This document shows positions 24,911-33,950 of a DNA stretch of 64,000 bases, piece by piece (within the stretch, counting starts at the first letter, position 1; every line of letters begins with the position of its first letter). Under the pieces are notes generated by a model, which made no database searches, was not told the origin of the DNA, and saw nothing but the letters and a program-made list of their open reading frames with translations. Source of the stretch: Oscillospiraceae bacterium. GTDB lineage: Bacteria; Bacillota; Clostridia; Oscillospirales; Ruminococcaceae. Position numbers and translations under genes: made by a program. Location of the stretch: assembly GCA_017550285.1 (NCBI GenBank), contig JAFZPP010000016.1:1-64000 (forward strand), given 5' to 3'.

Positions 24911-26434
24911 ATGAACTATTATCTCGGCGCTGACATCGGTACCAGCGGTACCAAAACTGTCCTTTTTGACGTAAAGGGCACGGTGATCGCATCTGCAACG
25001 GAGGAATATCCGCTCTATCAGCCGCAGAACGGCTATGCAGAGCAGGATCCGCAGGACTGGGCAAATGCAGTGCTGCATACCATGGCGGCAGTGCTCGAAA
25101 AGAGCGGCATTGACAAAAACGATGTCAAGGGCATCGGTCTTTCCGGTCAGATGCACGGTCTTGTCATGCTCGACAAGGACAACAAGGTGATCCGCAAGTC
25201 AATCATCTGGTGCGATCAGAGAACCGCAAAGGAATGCGAGGAGATTACGGAGAAGGTCGGCGCGAAGCGTCTGATTGAGATTACCGCAAATCCGGCGCTG
25301 ACCGGCTTTACTGCATCGAAGATTCTCTGGGTGCGCAATAATGAGCCGGAAAACTACGCAAAATGTGCGCATATTCTGCTGCCGAAGGATTACATCCGCT
25401 ATATCCTGACCGGTGAATATGCAACGGAGGTCTCGGATGCTTCCGGCATGCAGCTGCTCGATATCCCGAACCGCTGCTGGTCGGATGAGGTTCTCGAGAA
25501 GCTCGATATTGACAAAAAGCTGCTTGCAAAGGTCTATGAGTCGCCGGAGATTACCGGAACGCTCACCGAGGAGGCTGCAAAGCTGACCGGTCTGGCTGCC
25601 GGAACACCGGTAGTCGGCGGTGCAGGCGATAATGCTGCCGCTGCAATCGGCACGGGTGTTGCATCTGACGGCAAGGCGTTTACCACAATCGGTACGAGCG
25701 GCGTTGTCTTTGCACACAGCTCAAAGATTTCGATTGATCCGAAGGGCAGAGTCCATACCTTCTGCTGTGCAGTTCCGGGCTGCTGGCATGTCATGGGTGT
25801 GACGCAGGGTGCAGGTCTGTCGCTGAAATGGTTCCGCGACAATTTCTGCGATGCCGAAAAGCATACTGCAAAGGGCATGGGCGTCGATGAGTATTATCTG
25901 ATGGATAAGGAAGCAGAGCAGTCTCCGATCGGCGCAAACCGTCTGCTGTATCTGCCGTATCTCATGGGCGAGCGCACACCGCATCTCGATGCCAATGCAC
26001 GCGGCGTCTTCTTCGGACTGTCCGCGATGCATCAGAAGCGCGATATGCTCAGAGCAGTCATGGAGGGCGTAACCTATTCGCTCCGCGACTGTGTCGAGGT
26101 ATTCCGTGAGATGAATATTACCGTTGACGACATGATGGCATGCGGCGGCGGCGGTTCCTCTCCGCTGTGGCGTCAGATGCTTGCCGATCTGTATAACTGC
26201 AATATTCAGACAACCAAGTCAAAGGAAGGTCCGGCACTGGGCGTTGCGATTCTGGCAATGGTCGGCACGGGTGCTTATGCAAGCGTTCCGGAGGCTTGTG
26301 CCGCGATCATCGGCACGGACAAGACCTGTGCACCGCAGGCGGATGCCGTTCCGGTCTATGAGAAGTATTATCAGCTCTACCGCAAGATTTATCCTGCTCT
26401 GAAAGATCAGTATGCAGAGCTTGCGACCTTATGA
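24911..26434 (+). CDS. xylB: Xylulokinase, 507 aa
   Basis: FGGY-family kinase phosphorylating D-xylulose to xylulose-5-phosphate for the pentose phosphate pathway. N-terminal phosphate-1 motif YYLGADIGTSGTKTVLFD, GLSGQMHGLVMLD (xylulose-binding, ~77), IIWCDQRTAKECEEI (~97), VGGAGDNAAAAIGTG (~235), and the C-terminal adenosine motif MACGGGGSSPLWRQMLADL (~410). ATG 24911 follows GGAGG at about 8 nt. No xylose isomerase or transporter is adjacent, so it could act on another ketose, but the motifs fit XylB best. The stop overlaps the CPBP protease gene (ATGA). Confidence 0.92.
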   Translation: MNYYLGADIGTSGTKTVLFDVKGTVIASATEEYPLYQPQNGYAEQDPQDWANAVLHTMAAVLEKSGIDKNDVKGIGLSGQMHGLVMLDKDNKVIRKSIIWCDQRTAKECEEITEKVGAKRLIEITANPALTGFTASKILWVRNNEPENYAKCAHILLPKDYIRYILTGEYATEVSDASGMQLLDIPNRCWSDEVLEKLDIDKKLLAKVYESPEITGTLTEEAAKLTGLAAGTPVVGGAGDNAAAAIGTGVASDGKAFTTIGTSGVVFAHSSKISIDPKGRVHTFCCAVPGCWHVMGVTQGAGLSLKWFRDNFCDAEKHTAKGMGVDEYYLMDKEAEQSPIGANRLLYLPYLMGERTPHLDANARGVFFGLSAMHQKRDMLRAVMEGVTYSLRDCVEVFREMNITVDDMMACGGGGSSPLWRQMLADLYNCNIQTTKSKEGPALGVAILAMVGTGAYASVPEACAAIIGTDKTCAPQADAVPVYEKYYQLYRKIYPALKDQYAELATL

Positions 26435-27126
26435 GTGAAGCAGTCACGATGACGCGCCGGTCATCCAAAAAGATACCGGCGCTCATCATCCACGCGATTC
26501 TGTTTTATACATTCTGGGCGTGCTGGGCATTGCTGATTCGTCCTGCGCTGCTGGAAGTCATGCAGGATACGCTGCTGTTTGCGATCTTCGGTTCCTGCGT
26601 CAAACTGTTGGTCTGGGTGTTTCCGGCGCTGCTGCTTGCAAAGCATTTTTCTTCGGAACTGTATGTCGGCTTCCGGCAGATGTTTACGCAGAAGGTACCG
26701 CTGAAATCGGTGATCTTCTGGTCATTGGTGTTTTTCCTTATAGGCGGCGGTGACCGGCTGCTTGCGCTGTTTCGGGGCAATTTGCATATCAATCCGGATT
26801 TCACGCTGAAATCGCATCTGTGGCTGCTGGTTGTCGGCATCACAGAGGAAGCCGTTTTTCGCGGCTGGCTGCTCAATGCAACTGCAAAGAATGAAAAGGA
26901 CTGGAAAATGCTCCTGCTGAACGGGATCATGTTCCTTTGCATTCATTTCCCGGGCTGGATTGAAAAAGGTACATTTGTCAGCGCGTTTACAGGGTTCGGT
27001 TTCCTGTCTGTTATCCTGTTCGGTGTATTGGCAGGCATTTGCTTTTTGAAGCATAAAAATCTGCTGCTGATCGTATTTATCCACATGTTTTACGATTTTA
27101 TTCTGGAATTCTGGATCGTTGGATGA
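26431..27126 (+). CDS. CPBP-family intramembrane metalloprotease, 231 aa
   Basis: Polytopic protein of the CAAX protease/bacteriocin-processing (Abi) family. Signature residues: EEAVFRGWLLN (EExxxR, ~140), FLCIHFP (FxxxH, ~171) and the C-terminal HMFYDF (~222). About six hydrophobic segments. In bacteria these proteins serve in bacteriocin self-immunity or maturation, or have no known role. It overlaps xylB by four bases; the functional link to xylulose use is obscure. Confidence 0.86.
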   Translation: MSEAVTMTRRSSKKIPALIIHAILFYTFWACWALLIRPALLEVMQDTLLFAIFGSCVKLLVWVFPALLLAKHFSSELYVGFRQMFTQKVPLKSVIFWSLVFFLIGGGDRLLALFRGNLHINPDFTLKSHLWLLVVGITEEAVFRGWLLNATAKNEKDWKMLLLNGIMFLCIHFPGWIEKGTFVSAFTGFGFLSVILFGVLAGICFLKHKNLLLIVFIHMFYDFILEFWIVG

Positions 27127-27192
27127 GAGGAAATCATCTTTCTTGAACGGTTTATAGAATTTCATAAGGGACGTTTTGTCCGTTTTTATACT

Positions 27193-27207
27193 GTCCGCAT
27201 ATCGGAC
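27193..27207 (+). promoter_or_regulatory. Small hairpins in the hisB leader
   Basis: GTCCG-CATAT-CGGAC at 27193-27207. Just before it lies GGAC-GTTTT-GTCC followed by GTTTTTA (about 27167-27186). The GGAC/GTCC arms could swap partners, so a simple leader switch is conceivable. No T-box or His-codon leader peptide was found. Confidence 0.25.
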
Positions 27208-27226
27208 ACCAGACTCGGAGGCAAAT

Positions 27227-27811
27227 ATGAGAGAGGCTACAGTCACACGGAATACCAGAGAAACACAGATTACGGTCAGCGTGAAGCTCGACGGCAAAGG
27301 CGAGAGCGACATCTCGACCGGCATCGGCTTCTTTGATCATATGCTGACTGCTTTGTCGCGGCACAGCGGCATCAGTATGCAGATTCATGCGAACGGCGAT
27401 CTGCATGTAGACGGGCATCATACCGTCGAGGATACCGGTATCGTGCTCGGTCAGGCTCTGAATCAGGCGCTCGGCGACAAATCCGGTATTGCACGCTACG
27501 GCAGCGCGTATATCCCCATGGATGAGGCGCTTTCGTTCTGCGCGCTCGATCTCTCGAACCGCCCGTATGTTGTGTTCCGCGGCACATTTACAAATCAGAT
27601 GATCGGGCAGTATGATGCCTGCCTGACTGAGGAATTCTTCCGTGCGCTGGCAGTCAATGCCGGTATCACGCTGCATCTTGATATGTGCTACGGCAGCAAC
27701 GATCATCACAAATGCGAGGCGCTGTTCAAGGCGTTTGCCCATGCACTCAAAGCCGCAATTCGTTTCAATGAGGACGGTGCGGTGCTTTCCACAAAGGGGG
27801 TTCTCGCATGA
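27227..27811 (+). CDS. hisB: Imidazoleglycerol-phosphate dehydratase, 194 aa
   Basis: Histidine pathway step 6: dehydrates imidazole glycerol phosphate to imidazole acetol phosphate. Metal-binding motifs are all present: GIGFFDHMLTALSRHSG, DGHHTVEDTGIVLG, and GSNDHHKCEALFKAFAHAL. Monofunctional (no HAD phosphatase domain), the usual Gram-positive form. ATG 27227 follows CGGAGG at about 5 nt. First gene of hisB-hisH-hisA::GNAT-hisF; overlaps hisH by ATGA. Confidence 0.97.
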   Translation: MREATVTRNTRETQITVSVKLDGKGESDISTGIGFFDHMLTALSRHSGISMQIHANGDLHVDGHHTVEDTGIVLGQALNQALGDKSGIARYGSAYIPMDEALSFCALDLSNRPYVVFRGTFTNQMIGQYDACLTEEFFRALAVNAGITLHLDMCYGSNDHHKCEALFKAFAHALKAAIRFNEDGAVLSTKGVLA

Positions 27812-28413
27812 TTGCTGTCATTGACTACGGCGCAGGCAATCTGTTTTCTGTTTGCAATGCGCTGAAATATCTCGATATTGCGCATGAGGTCACAAAAGAT
27901 GCATCTGTGATCGACCGTGCGGATGCTGTGATTCTTCCGGGTGTCGGCGCGTTTCCGGCTGCCATGGAGTCGCTCCGGCAGACCGGTCTGGTCAGCACAA
28001 TCAAGGAGAATGCGGCGAAAAAACCGCTGCTTGGTATCTGCCTCGGTATGCAGATGCTCTTTGACCGCTCCGATGAAAACGGCGACTGTGACGGACTCGG
28101 ACTCATTCCGGGCGAGGTGCACAGAATCCCGTCGAAGCGCGTCATCATTCCGCATATGGGCTGGAATGAGCTTGTTGTGACGCAGGCGTCTCCTCTTTTG
28201 AATAATATTGAAACGCCTGTATTTACGTATTTTGTGCATTCGTATCAGGCGTTCTGCGAGGATAAAAACATTATTGCTTACTGTGACTATGACGGAAAGA
28301 TTCCGGCTCTTGTCACGGACGGCAAATTTGTATTCGGTGCGCAGTATCATCCGGAAAAATCGGGTGAAAAGGGCTTGCAGATGCTGCGTAATTTTGAGGA
28401 GTTGGCAAAATGA
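27808..28413 (+). CDS. hisH: Imidazole glycerol phosphate synthase, glutaminase subunit, 201 aa
   Basis: Class I glutamine amidotransferase that supplies ammonia to HisF. Nucleophile Cys in LLGICLGMQMLF (~80), catalytic His/Glu in FGAQYHPEKSGEKG (~182), N-terminal IDYGAGNLFSV. Overlaps hisB and hisA by four bases at each end, so tightly coupled. Confidence 0.97.
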   Translation: MIAVIDYGAGNLFSVCNALKYLDIAHEVTKDASVIDRADAVILPGVGAFPAAMESLRQTGLVSTIKENAAKKPLLGICLGMQMLFDRSDENGDCDGLGLIPGEVHRIPSKRVIIPHMGWNELVVTQASPLLNNIETPVFTYFVHSYQAFCEDKNIIAYCDYDGKIPALVTDGKFVFGAQYHPEKSGEKGLQMLRNFEELAK

Positions 28414-29579
28414 TTATATTTCCTGCAATTGACATTATCGGCGGGCAGTGCGTCCGGCTCGTAAAGGGCGACTATGCGACTGCGTCGAAGGTCGCAGAGG
28501 ATCCGCTGGAAACTGCAAGAAAATTCGAGGCTGCCGGTGCCGAATGGATTCATATGGTCGATCTCGACGGCGCAAAGGCAGGCTATCCGGTCAATACGGA
28601 AATATATAAGAATATTGCGGAAAATACGAATCTCAGGGTCGAGGTCGGCGGCGGCATCCGCACGCTGGAAACGATTCAGGCGTATCTTGATCTCGGCATT
28701 GCCCGCGTAATTATCGGCTCGGTTGCGCTGAAAAATCCGCAGCTTGTCGCCGACGCGATTGCAAAATTCGGCGCGGAGAAAATTGTTGTCGGGATTGACG
28801 CGAAAAATGAAATGGTTGCAACCGAGGGCTGGCTTGAGACCAGTGAGGTACATTATGTTGATCTTGCAATGGAAATGATCAAGGTCGGCGTCAAAACATT
28901 CATCTTTACGGATATTTCCAAGGACGGCACACTCTCCGGTGTCAACATTGAACAGCTCCGGAAGCTCCGCGATGCAACGGCAGGACAGTGCAATATTGTT
29001 GCATCCGGCGGCGTCCATACGATTGATGATATCATTGCCTGCCGCGATCTCGGGCTTTACGGCACAATCGCAGGCAAATCGCTCTATCAGGGGACGCTTG
29101 ATCTGCGCGAGGCAATAGAGACTGCGGATTCTGTCAGGATCCGTCCTATGAAAATTGAAGATTATGATGCACTCTATGCGATGTGGGTTGCCTGCGGAAA
29201 CGGGCTCAATAATCTCGATGATTCGCGTGAGGGCATTGAAAAATATTTGAAGCGCAATCCGGAGACTTCCTTTGTGTCCGTGGAAAACGGCGTCATTACG
29301 GGCGCAATTCTCTGCGGGCATGACGGTCGCCGCGGCATCATTCAGCATATGTGCGTTTCGCCGGAGTTTCGCCGGAAAGGGATCGGACATAAGCTCGTGA
29401 AGCGTGCGCTGAATGCACTGAAAGCGGAGGGAATCAATAAGGTTCTGCTTGTCGCGTTTAAGGCGAATGCGGTCGGCAATGCGTTCTGGGAGGCGGAAGG
29501 CTTCTCACTGCGTGAGGACCTCAACTACCGGAATCTTGCACTGGCTGATTTGATCCGGTACGATCCGGAATACAACTAA
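28410..29579 (+). CDS. hisA: HisA isomerase fused to a C-terminal GNAT acetyltransferase, 389 aa
   Basis: Residues 1-240 are a complete HisA (ProFAR isomerase, TIM barrel): [78 protein letters not shown]. Residues ~242-389 form a [21 protein letters not shown] start, acetyl-CoA loop [20 protein letters not shown] (~315-334), and [13 protein letters not shown] (~357). The junction ([10 protein letters not shown]) is direct with no linker, stop or ribosome site in between. HisA is normally about 240 residues, so the extra domain is a genuine fusion. The GNAT target is unknown; it could modify a protein or an unrelated amine. Confidence 0.93.
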   Translation: MIIFPAIDIIGGQCVRLVKGDYATASKVAEDPLETARKFEAAGAEWIHMVDLDGAKAGYPVNTEIYKNIAENTNLRVEVGGGIRTLETIQAYLDLGIARVIIGSVALKNPQLVADAIAKFGAEKIVVGIDAKNEMVATEGWLETSEVHYVDLAMEMIKVGVKTFIFTDISKDGTLSGVNIEQLRKLRDATAGQCNIVASGGVHTIDDIIACRDLGLYGTIAGKSLYQGTLDLREAIETADSVRIRPMKIEDYDALYAMWVACGNGLNNLDDSREGIEKYLKRNPETSFVSVENGVITGAILCGHDGRRGIIQHMCVSPEFRRKGIGHKLVKRALNALKAEGINKVLLVAFKANAVGNAFWEAEGFSLREDLNYRNLALADLIRYDPEYN

Positions 29580-29590
29580 AGGAGAGCAAT

Positions 29591-30346
29591 ATGCTTGCAA
29601 AAAGAATCATTCCCTGCCTTGATGTCCGGCACGGAAAGGTCGTGAAGGGCGTCAATTTTGAAGGCGTGAAGGATGTTGGTGATCCGGTTGCCTGTGCTGC
29701 GGAGTATAACCGGCAGGGCGCCGATGAGATCGTTTTTTATGACATTGTTGCGTCGCATGAGGGGCGCGGCACCTTCCTTGATGTTGTCCGCGAGACTGCA
29801 AAGCAGGTGTTCGTTCCGCTGACAGTCGGCGGCGGTATTTCGTCTGTTGAGGATATGCGCGAGACGCTGCGCGCCGGTGCAGATAAAATCAGCATCAACT
29901 CCTCGGCTGTCAAGAACCCGAAGCTGATCTCTGAGGGTGCTGAGATTTTCGGTTCGCAGTGCATTGTGGTCGGCATCGACGCCAAGCGAAACGGCCGGGG
30001 CGGCTATTCGGTCTATGCGAACGGCGGCAGAATCGACATGCAGGTCGATCTGCTGGAATGGGTACAGGAGATCGAGCAGCGCGGTGCCGGTGAAATCTGC
30101 CTGAATTCAATCGACACCGACGGCGTGCGCGGCGGCTTTGATCTCGAAATGCTCAAGGATGTCTGTGCGCGTGTACGGATTCCGGTGATTGCATCGGGCG
30201 GTGCGGGTAAGCTCAGCGATTTTGCGACGGTGTTCGAGCAGACGGATGCGACGGCTGCGCTTGCGGCTTCTCTTTTCCATTTCGGCGAGCTGACCATTCC
30301 GCAGGTCAAGGATGACTGCCGCAGCAAGGGTATTCTGATGCGCTGA
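29591..30346 (+). CDS. hisF: Imidazole glycerol phosphate synthase, cyclase subunit, 251 aa
   Basis: TIM-barrel partner of HisH making IGP and [26 protein letters not shown] start with catalytic Asp, [54 protein letters not shown] (second Asp), and [24 protein letters not shown] precedes ATG 29591. hisG, hisD, hisC and hisIE are not in this window. Confidence 0.97.
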   Translation: MLAKRIIPCLDVRHGKVVKGVNFEGVKDVGDPVACAAEYNRQGADEIVFYDIVASHEGRGTFLDVVRETAKQVFVPLTVGGGISSVEDMRETLRAGADKISINSSAVKNPKLISEGAEIFGSQCIVVGIDAKRNGRGGYSVYANGGRIDMQVDLLEWVQEIEQRGAGEICLNSIDTDGVRGGFDLEMLKDVCARVRIPVIASGGAGKLSDFATVFEQTDATAALAASLFHFGELTIPQVKDDCRSKGILMR

Positions 30347-30372
30347 GTGTATGTATTTCATAGAAGGAATGA

Positions 30373-30519
30373 TTGGATGAACTTTGTCTTTTGCTGTCAT
30401 GCTGCTTTCTGGTACTGGCAGTATTTACCGCAGGATACGCCGCGATATACGGAAACCCGCAAGCGGCAGAACATCACGAGAATAACCGCATCCGCGGTTC
30501 AGCGGATGCAGATACATAA
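30373..30519 (+). CDS. Possible 48-aa single-pass membrane peptide upstream of tyrS
   Basis: TTG-initiated frame, preceded by an in-frame stop, reading MDELCLLLSCCFLVLAVFTA, then GYAAIYGNPQAAEHHENN and a polar tail ending ADADT. The hydrophobic core (about 4-20), acidic first residues and codon choices like neighbouring genes make it plausible. AAGGA lies only 4 nt before TTG, which is short. It ends inside the tyrS ribosome site (TAAAGGAG). An overlapping ATG frame at 30377 (50 codons) has better spacing but an unnatural Trp/Cys/Arg-rich product. May be an untranslated leader. Confidence 0.35.
   Translation: MDELCLLLSCCFLVLAVFTAGYAAIYGNPQAAEHHENNRIRGSADADT
30488..30509 (+). promoter_or_regulatory. 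Hairpin immediately upstream of the tyrS ribosome site
   Basis: Perfect 8-bp GCATCCGC/GCGGATGC stem (30488-30495 with 30502-30509), 6-nt loop, no U tract. The T-box signature sequence expected for many tyrS leaders is absent, so this is not a T-box. Confidence 0.35.
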
Positions 30520-30534
30520 AGGAGAATAAAAAGA

Positions 30535-31755
30535 ATGACACTGTACGAAGAACTGAAGCGCAGAGGACTCATTGCGCAGACAACTGATGAAAAGGAGATT
30601 GCCGATCTCATCAACAACGGCAAGGCGACCTTCTACATCGGCTTTGACCCGACCGCAGATTCGCTGCATGTCGGACATTTTATGGCACTCTGCCTGATGA
30701 AGCGCATGCAGATGGCAGGCAACAAGCCGATTGCACTGGTCGGCGGCGGCACCGGCATGATCGGTGACCCTTCCGGCAAGACCGATATGCGCAAGATGCT
30801 GACACCGGAGACGATTCAGCATAACTGCGACTGCTTCAAAAAGCAGATGAGCCGTTTCATCGACTTCTCCGAGGGCAAGGCACTGATGGTCAACAACGGC
30901 GACTGGCTGCTCAAACTCAACTATGTTGATGTTCTGCGCGAGGTCGGTGCATGCTTTTCCGTCAACAAGATGCTTTCCTTTGAGTGCTACAAGCAGCGCT
31001 GGGAGAGAGGTCTGACCTTCCTTGAATTCAACTACATGATCATGCAGAGCTATGATTTCTACAAGCTCTATCAGGATTACGGCTGCAACATGCAGTTCGG
31101 CGGCGACGACCAGTGGGCGAATATGCTCGGCGGTACGGAACTCATCCGCAAGAAGCTCGGCAAGGATGCATATGCCATGACCATTACGCTGCTGCTCAAT
31201 TCCGAGGGCAAGAAAATGGGCAAGACCGAGAAGGGCGCCGTATGGCTCGATGCAGAGAAAACTTCGCCGTATGATTTCTTCCAGTACTGGAGAAATGTCG
31301 GCGATGCGGATGTTATTAAGTGTCTGAAAATGCTGACCTTCCTGCCGATTGAGCAGATCGAGGAAATGGAACAGCATCTGGATTCCGGCGCTGCTTACAA
31401 CAATGCAAAGGAAATTCTGGCATATGAGCTGACCGCACTTGTTCACGGCGAAGAGGAGGCAGCAAGGCAGCGTGAGGCTGCCCGTGCAATCTTTGCAGGC
31501 GGCGGTGTTTCTGCGGATATGCCGACCACAGAACTGACAGCCGATGATCTGACAGACGGTCAGATCGGTCTGCTGACGATTCTTTTCAAGACAAAGCTCT
31601 GCCCGTCGATTTCCGAGGCGCGCAGACTTGTCCAGCAGGGCGGCGTGACAGTCAACGATGAAAAGGTAACGGATCCCAAGACGATGTATACGCTCAGCGA
31701 GGATCTGATTATCAAGAAGGGCAAAAAGGTGTTCCATAAGGTCACAATGGCGTGA
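30535..31755 (+). CDS. tyrS: Tyrosyl-tRNA synthetase, 406 aa
   Basis: Class I aminoacyl-tRNA synthetase charging tRNA-Tyr. FDPTADSLHVGHFMAL carries the HIGH-type motif (~45), GGDDQWANMLGGTELIR the tyrosine pocket (~185), and KKMGKTEKGAVWL the KMSKS loop (~224). The C-terminal S4 RNA-binding domain is at about 345-405 (SEARRLVQQGGVTVNDEKV). AAAGGAG lies 11 nt before ATG 30535. Confidence 0.97.
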   Translation: MTLYEELKRRGLIAQTTDEKEIADLINNGKATFYIGFDPTADSLHVGHFMALCLMKRMQMAGNKPIALVGGGTGMIGDPSGKTDMRKMLTPETIQHNCDCFKKQMSRFIDFSEGKALMVNNGDWLLKLNYVDVLREVGACFSVNKMLSFECYKQRWERGLTFLEFNYMIMQSYDFYKLYQDYGCNMQFGGDDQWANMLGGTELIRKKLGKDAYAMTITLLLNSEGKKMGKTEKGAVWLDAEKTSPYDFFQYWRNVGDADVIKCLKMLTFLPIEQIEEMEQHLDSGAAYNNAKEILAYELTALVHGEEEAARQREAARAIFAGGGVSADMPTTELTADDLTDGQIGLLTILFKTKLCPSISEARRLVQQGGVTVNDEKVTDPKTMYTLSEDLIIKKGKKVFHKVTMA

Positions 31756-31821
31756 GCAGTATATCATCCGGCAGGATTCCGGTGCTCGGCACCGTAAAAT
31801 ATCACAGGGAGGATTCATGTC

Positions 31822-33378
31822 ATGAATGACGGAGTCGCAAAACAGCTTTCACAGGTTTATGACAACTGCGCGAAATGCGATGAAAAGGGCTATCATGTCG
31901 GCGTACAGGGGAAATCCATGCAGGATTACTTGCGCTTTACAATGCTGAAATTCTATGTGTATCTGAGCAGCAGCAACGGCAATATTTCCATGGCGGAGAT
32001 TGCCTATCTCAATGATGCGCTTGGCTATTCGATGTCCGCGGATCAGATCGACCGCTTCAATGTCAGCAGCAAGATCACAAAATACAGCCTCAAGGACAGC
32101 ATGATCACAATGATGATGCCGTTCCTGAAAATGGACCTTGAAACCTCACCGATCGGTCCGATGAGCCTTGCGTTCATTGAGTTTATCAATCAGGCAGGTC
32201 TTGATTTCATGACCGTTGACAACGGCAGAACCGATCCGTTCATCATGCGCGATCTCGGCGCACTGGTGCTGGCACTGCGTAATTTCCGCATCGAATACAT
32301 CACGAACTGGGAGAACATGATCCGTGAGCAGAAGCGCAGAGAGGAATTGGCAAACCGTCCGCCCTATGTGCCGGGCAGCGGCAGTTCCCCGTGGGGCGCG
32401 CCGCAGGTTCCGCCCTCCAATCTGACGCCGATCGGATCGAATCATTCCGGCGGAGTGAACAACAACGCGCCGCAGAATAACGGTGCGCCGGTCAATCCGT
32501 TCCAGCAGCAGAATCAGCAGGCGCAGGCACAGCAGCCCAAAAAGGAAGAAAAGGAACTGACGCTCGATGAGCAGCTTGCAAAGCTCGAGGATCTCACCGG
32601 TCTGCAAGCCGTCAAGGAGGATCTCAAGAGCCTGATTAACCTGATTCGTGTGCGCAAGATGCGTGAGGACAGAGGTATGCCGCAGTCTGCGATGACGCTG
32701 CATATGGCGTTCCTCGGCAATCCTGGTACCGGTAAAACGACGGTTGCGCGTATCCTCGCGGGTATCTACAAGTCTCTCGGCGTGCTGTCTAAGGGTCAGC
32801 TCGTTGAGGTTGACCGTTCCGGACTTGTTTCCGGCTATGTCGGTCAGACCGCGATCAAGACCAAAGAAGTCGTTGATTCGGCAATGGGCGGCGTGCTCTT
32901 TATCGACGAAGCCTATGCACTGACCGCGAATACCGGCAAGGGCGATTTCGGTCAGGAGGCTGTCAATACGCTGCTGAAAGCAATGGAGGACAACCGTGAC
33001 GACCTGATTGTGATTGTTGCAGGCTATTCTGATCTCATGATGGAATTCCTCGACAGCAACCCCGGTCTGCGTTCGCGCTTCAATAAGATTATCACCTTTG
33101 AGGATTATATGCCGGATGAACTGCTTGATATCTTCAAGAGCATCTGCACAAAATCCGGTATGCAGATTACAAAGGAAGCAGAGGACGCTGTGCTGCAATT
33201 CTTTATCGAGCGCTGCGGTCTGAACCTCAAAACCTTCGCAAATGCGCGTGATATCCGCAATTTCTATGAGCGTGCGATTACGAATCAGGCAAACCGTCTG
33301 GCAGCGATTGAATCCCCGACAAACGGTCAGTTGACGACGCTGACAATTGACGATGTCAGCGGTATAGAGCTCAACTGA
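31822..33378 (+). CDS. CbxX/CfqX (SpoVK-like) AAA ATPase with novel N-terminal region, 518 aa
   Basis: Residues ~250-518 form an AAA+ module of the CbxX/CfqX-SpoVK type: LEDLTGLQAVKEDLKSLINLIRVRK, Walker A FLGNPGTGKTTVARIL (~297), GYVGQTAIKT pore region, Walker B GVLFIDEAYAL (~357), and an arginine finger in NPGLRSRFNKIITF. The ~190-residue N-terminus is helical with TerB-like spacing but not recognised. It is joined by a Pro/Asn/Gln-rich linker (~175-245). GGAGG lies 9 nt before ATG 31822. SpoVK acts in spore maturation and other members remodel Rubisco or type VII secretion; which applies here is unknown. Confidence 0.82.
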   Translation: MNDGVAKQLSQVYDNCAKCDEKGYHVGVQGKSMQDYLRFTMLKFYVYLSSSNGNISMAEIAYLNDALGYSMSADQIDRFNVSSKITKYSLKDSMITMMMPFLKMDLETSPIGPMSLAFIEFINQAGLDFMTVDNGRTDPFIMRDLGALVLALRNFRIEYITNWENMIREQKRREELANRPPYVPGSGSSPWGAPQVPPSNLTPIGSNHSGGVNNNAPQNNGAPVNPFQQQNQQAQAQQPKKEEKELTLDEQLAKLEDLTGLQAVKEDLKSLINLIRVRKMREDRGMPQSAMTLHMAFLGNPGTGKTTVARILAGIYKSLGVLSKGQLVEVDRSGLVSGYVGQTAIKTKEVVDSAMGGVLFIDEAYALTANTGKGDFGQEAVNTLLKAMEDNRDDLIVIVAGYSDLMMEFLDSNPGLRSRFNKIITFEDYMPDELLDIFKSICTKSGMQITKEAEDAVLQFFIERCGLNLKTFANARDIRNFYERAITNQANRLAAIESPTNGQLTTLTIDDVSGIELN

Positions 33379-33429
33379 TACGGTAATCTTTGTATACTGA
33401 GTAAACCCTGAAACAGAAAGGATACGATT

Positions 33430-33906
33430 ATGGTAGTTATCACAATGGAAAACGGCAAGCAGATGAAGTTCAAGCTGCGCCCCGACTGCGCTCCGATCTC
33501 CTGCGAAAACTTTGAAAAGCTCGTGAAGCAGGGCTTTTATGACGGTCTGTGCTTCCACAGAGTCATTTCCGGCTTTATGATTCAGGGCGGCTGCCCTGAC
33601 GGTACCGGCATGGGCGGTCCGGGCTGGAAGATCAAGGGCGAGTTCCTTGCAAACGGCGTGAACAATCCGCTCAAGCATACGCGCGGCGTGCTCTCTATGG
33701 CGCGCGCCGGTCATCCGGACAGTGCAGGCTCACAGTTCTTTATTATGCATGCAGATGCGCCGTATCTGGACGGCAACTATGCAGCTTTCGGCGAGATCGT
33801 CGAGGGTCTGGATGTGGTCGATGAGATCGCGTCCGTCATGACAAATCCCATGGATCATCCGCTCCAGCCGCAGATCATGAAAAAGGTTGAGATCATTCCC
33901 GACTGA
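33430..33906 (+). CDS. Cyclophilin-type peptidyl-prolyl isomerase, 158 aa
   Basis: Cytoplasmic PPIase (no signal peptide) catalysing cis-trans prolyl isomerisation. Catalytic signature FYDGLCFHRVISGFMIQGGCP, then GVLSMARAGHPDSAGSQFFIMHADAPYLDGNYAAFGEIVEGLDVVDEI, matching the catalytic Arg, Phe, Gln and His positions. GAAAGGATACGATT precedes ATG 33430. It ends at a strong terminator. Confidence 0.95.
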   Translation: MVVITMENGKQMKFKLRPDCAPISCENFEKLVKQGFYDGLCFHRVISGFMIQGGCPDGTGMGGPGWKIKGEFLANGVNNPLKHTRGVLSMARAGHPDSAGSQFFIMHADAPYLDGNYAAFGEIVEGLDVVDEIASVMTNPMDHPLQPQIMKKVEIIPD

Positions 33907-33915
33907 GTAAAAAAC

Positions 33916-33946
33916 ACAGCGCACGACCGTTTTGATCGTGCGCTGT
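33916..33946. terminator. Bidirectional terminator between the cyclophilin and anti-sigma genes
   Basis: Perfect 11-bp stem (33916-33926 with 33936-33946), 9-nt loop, ATTTTTAT on the plus side and TTTTT on the minus side. Confidence 0.9.
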
Positions 33947-33950
33947 ATTT

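Noticed and set aside
30347..30534. T-box riboswitch before tyrS
   Set aside because: No T-box signature sequence and no antiterminator/terminator pair; only an 8-bp hairpin.
30499..31818. 439-codon minus-strand frame opposite tyrS
   Set aside because: Antisense shadow of tyrS, with no motif.
32146..33714. 522-codon minus-strand frame opposite the AAA and cyclophilin genes
   Set aside because: It spans two well-supported plus-strand genes and the space between them; His/Arg/Cys-rich shadow product.
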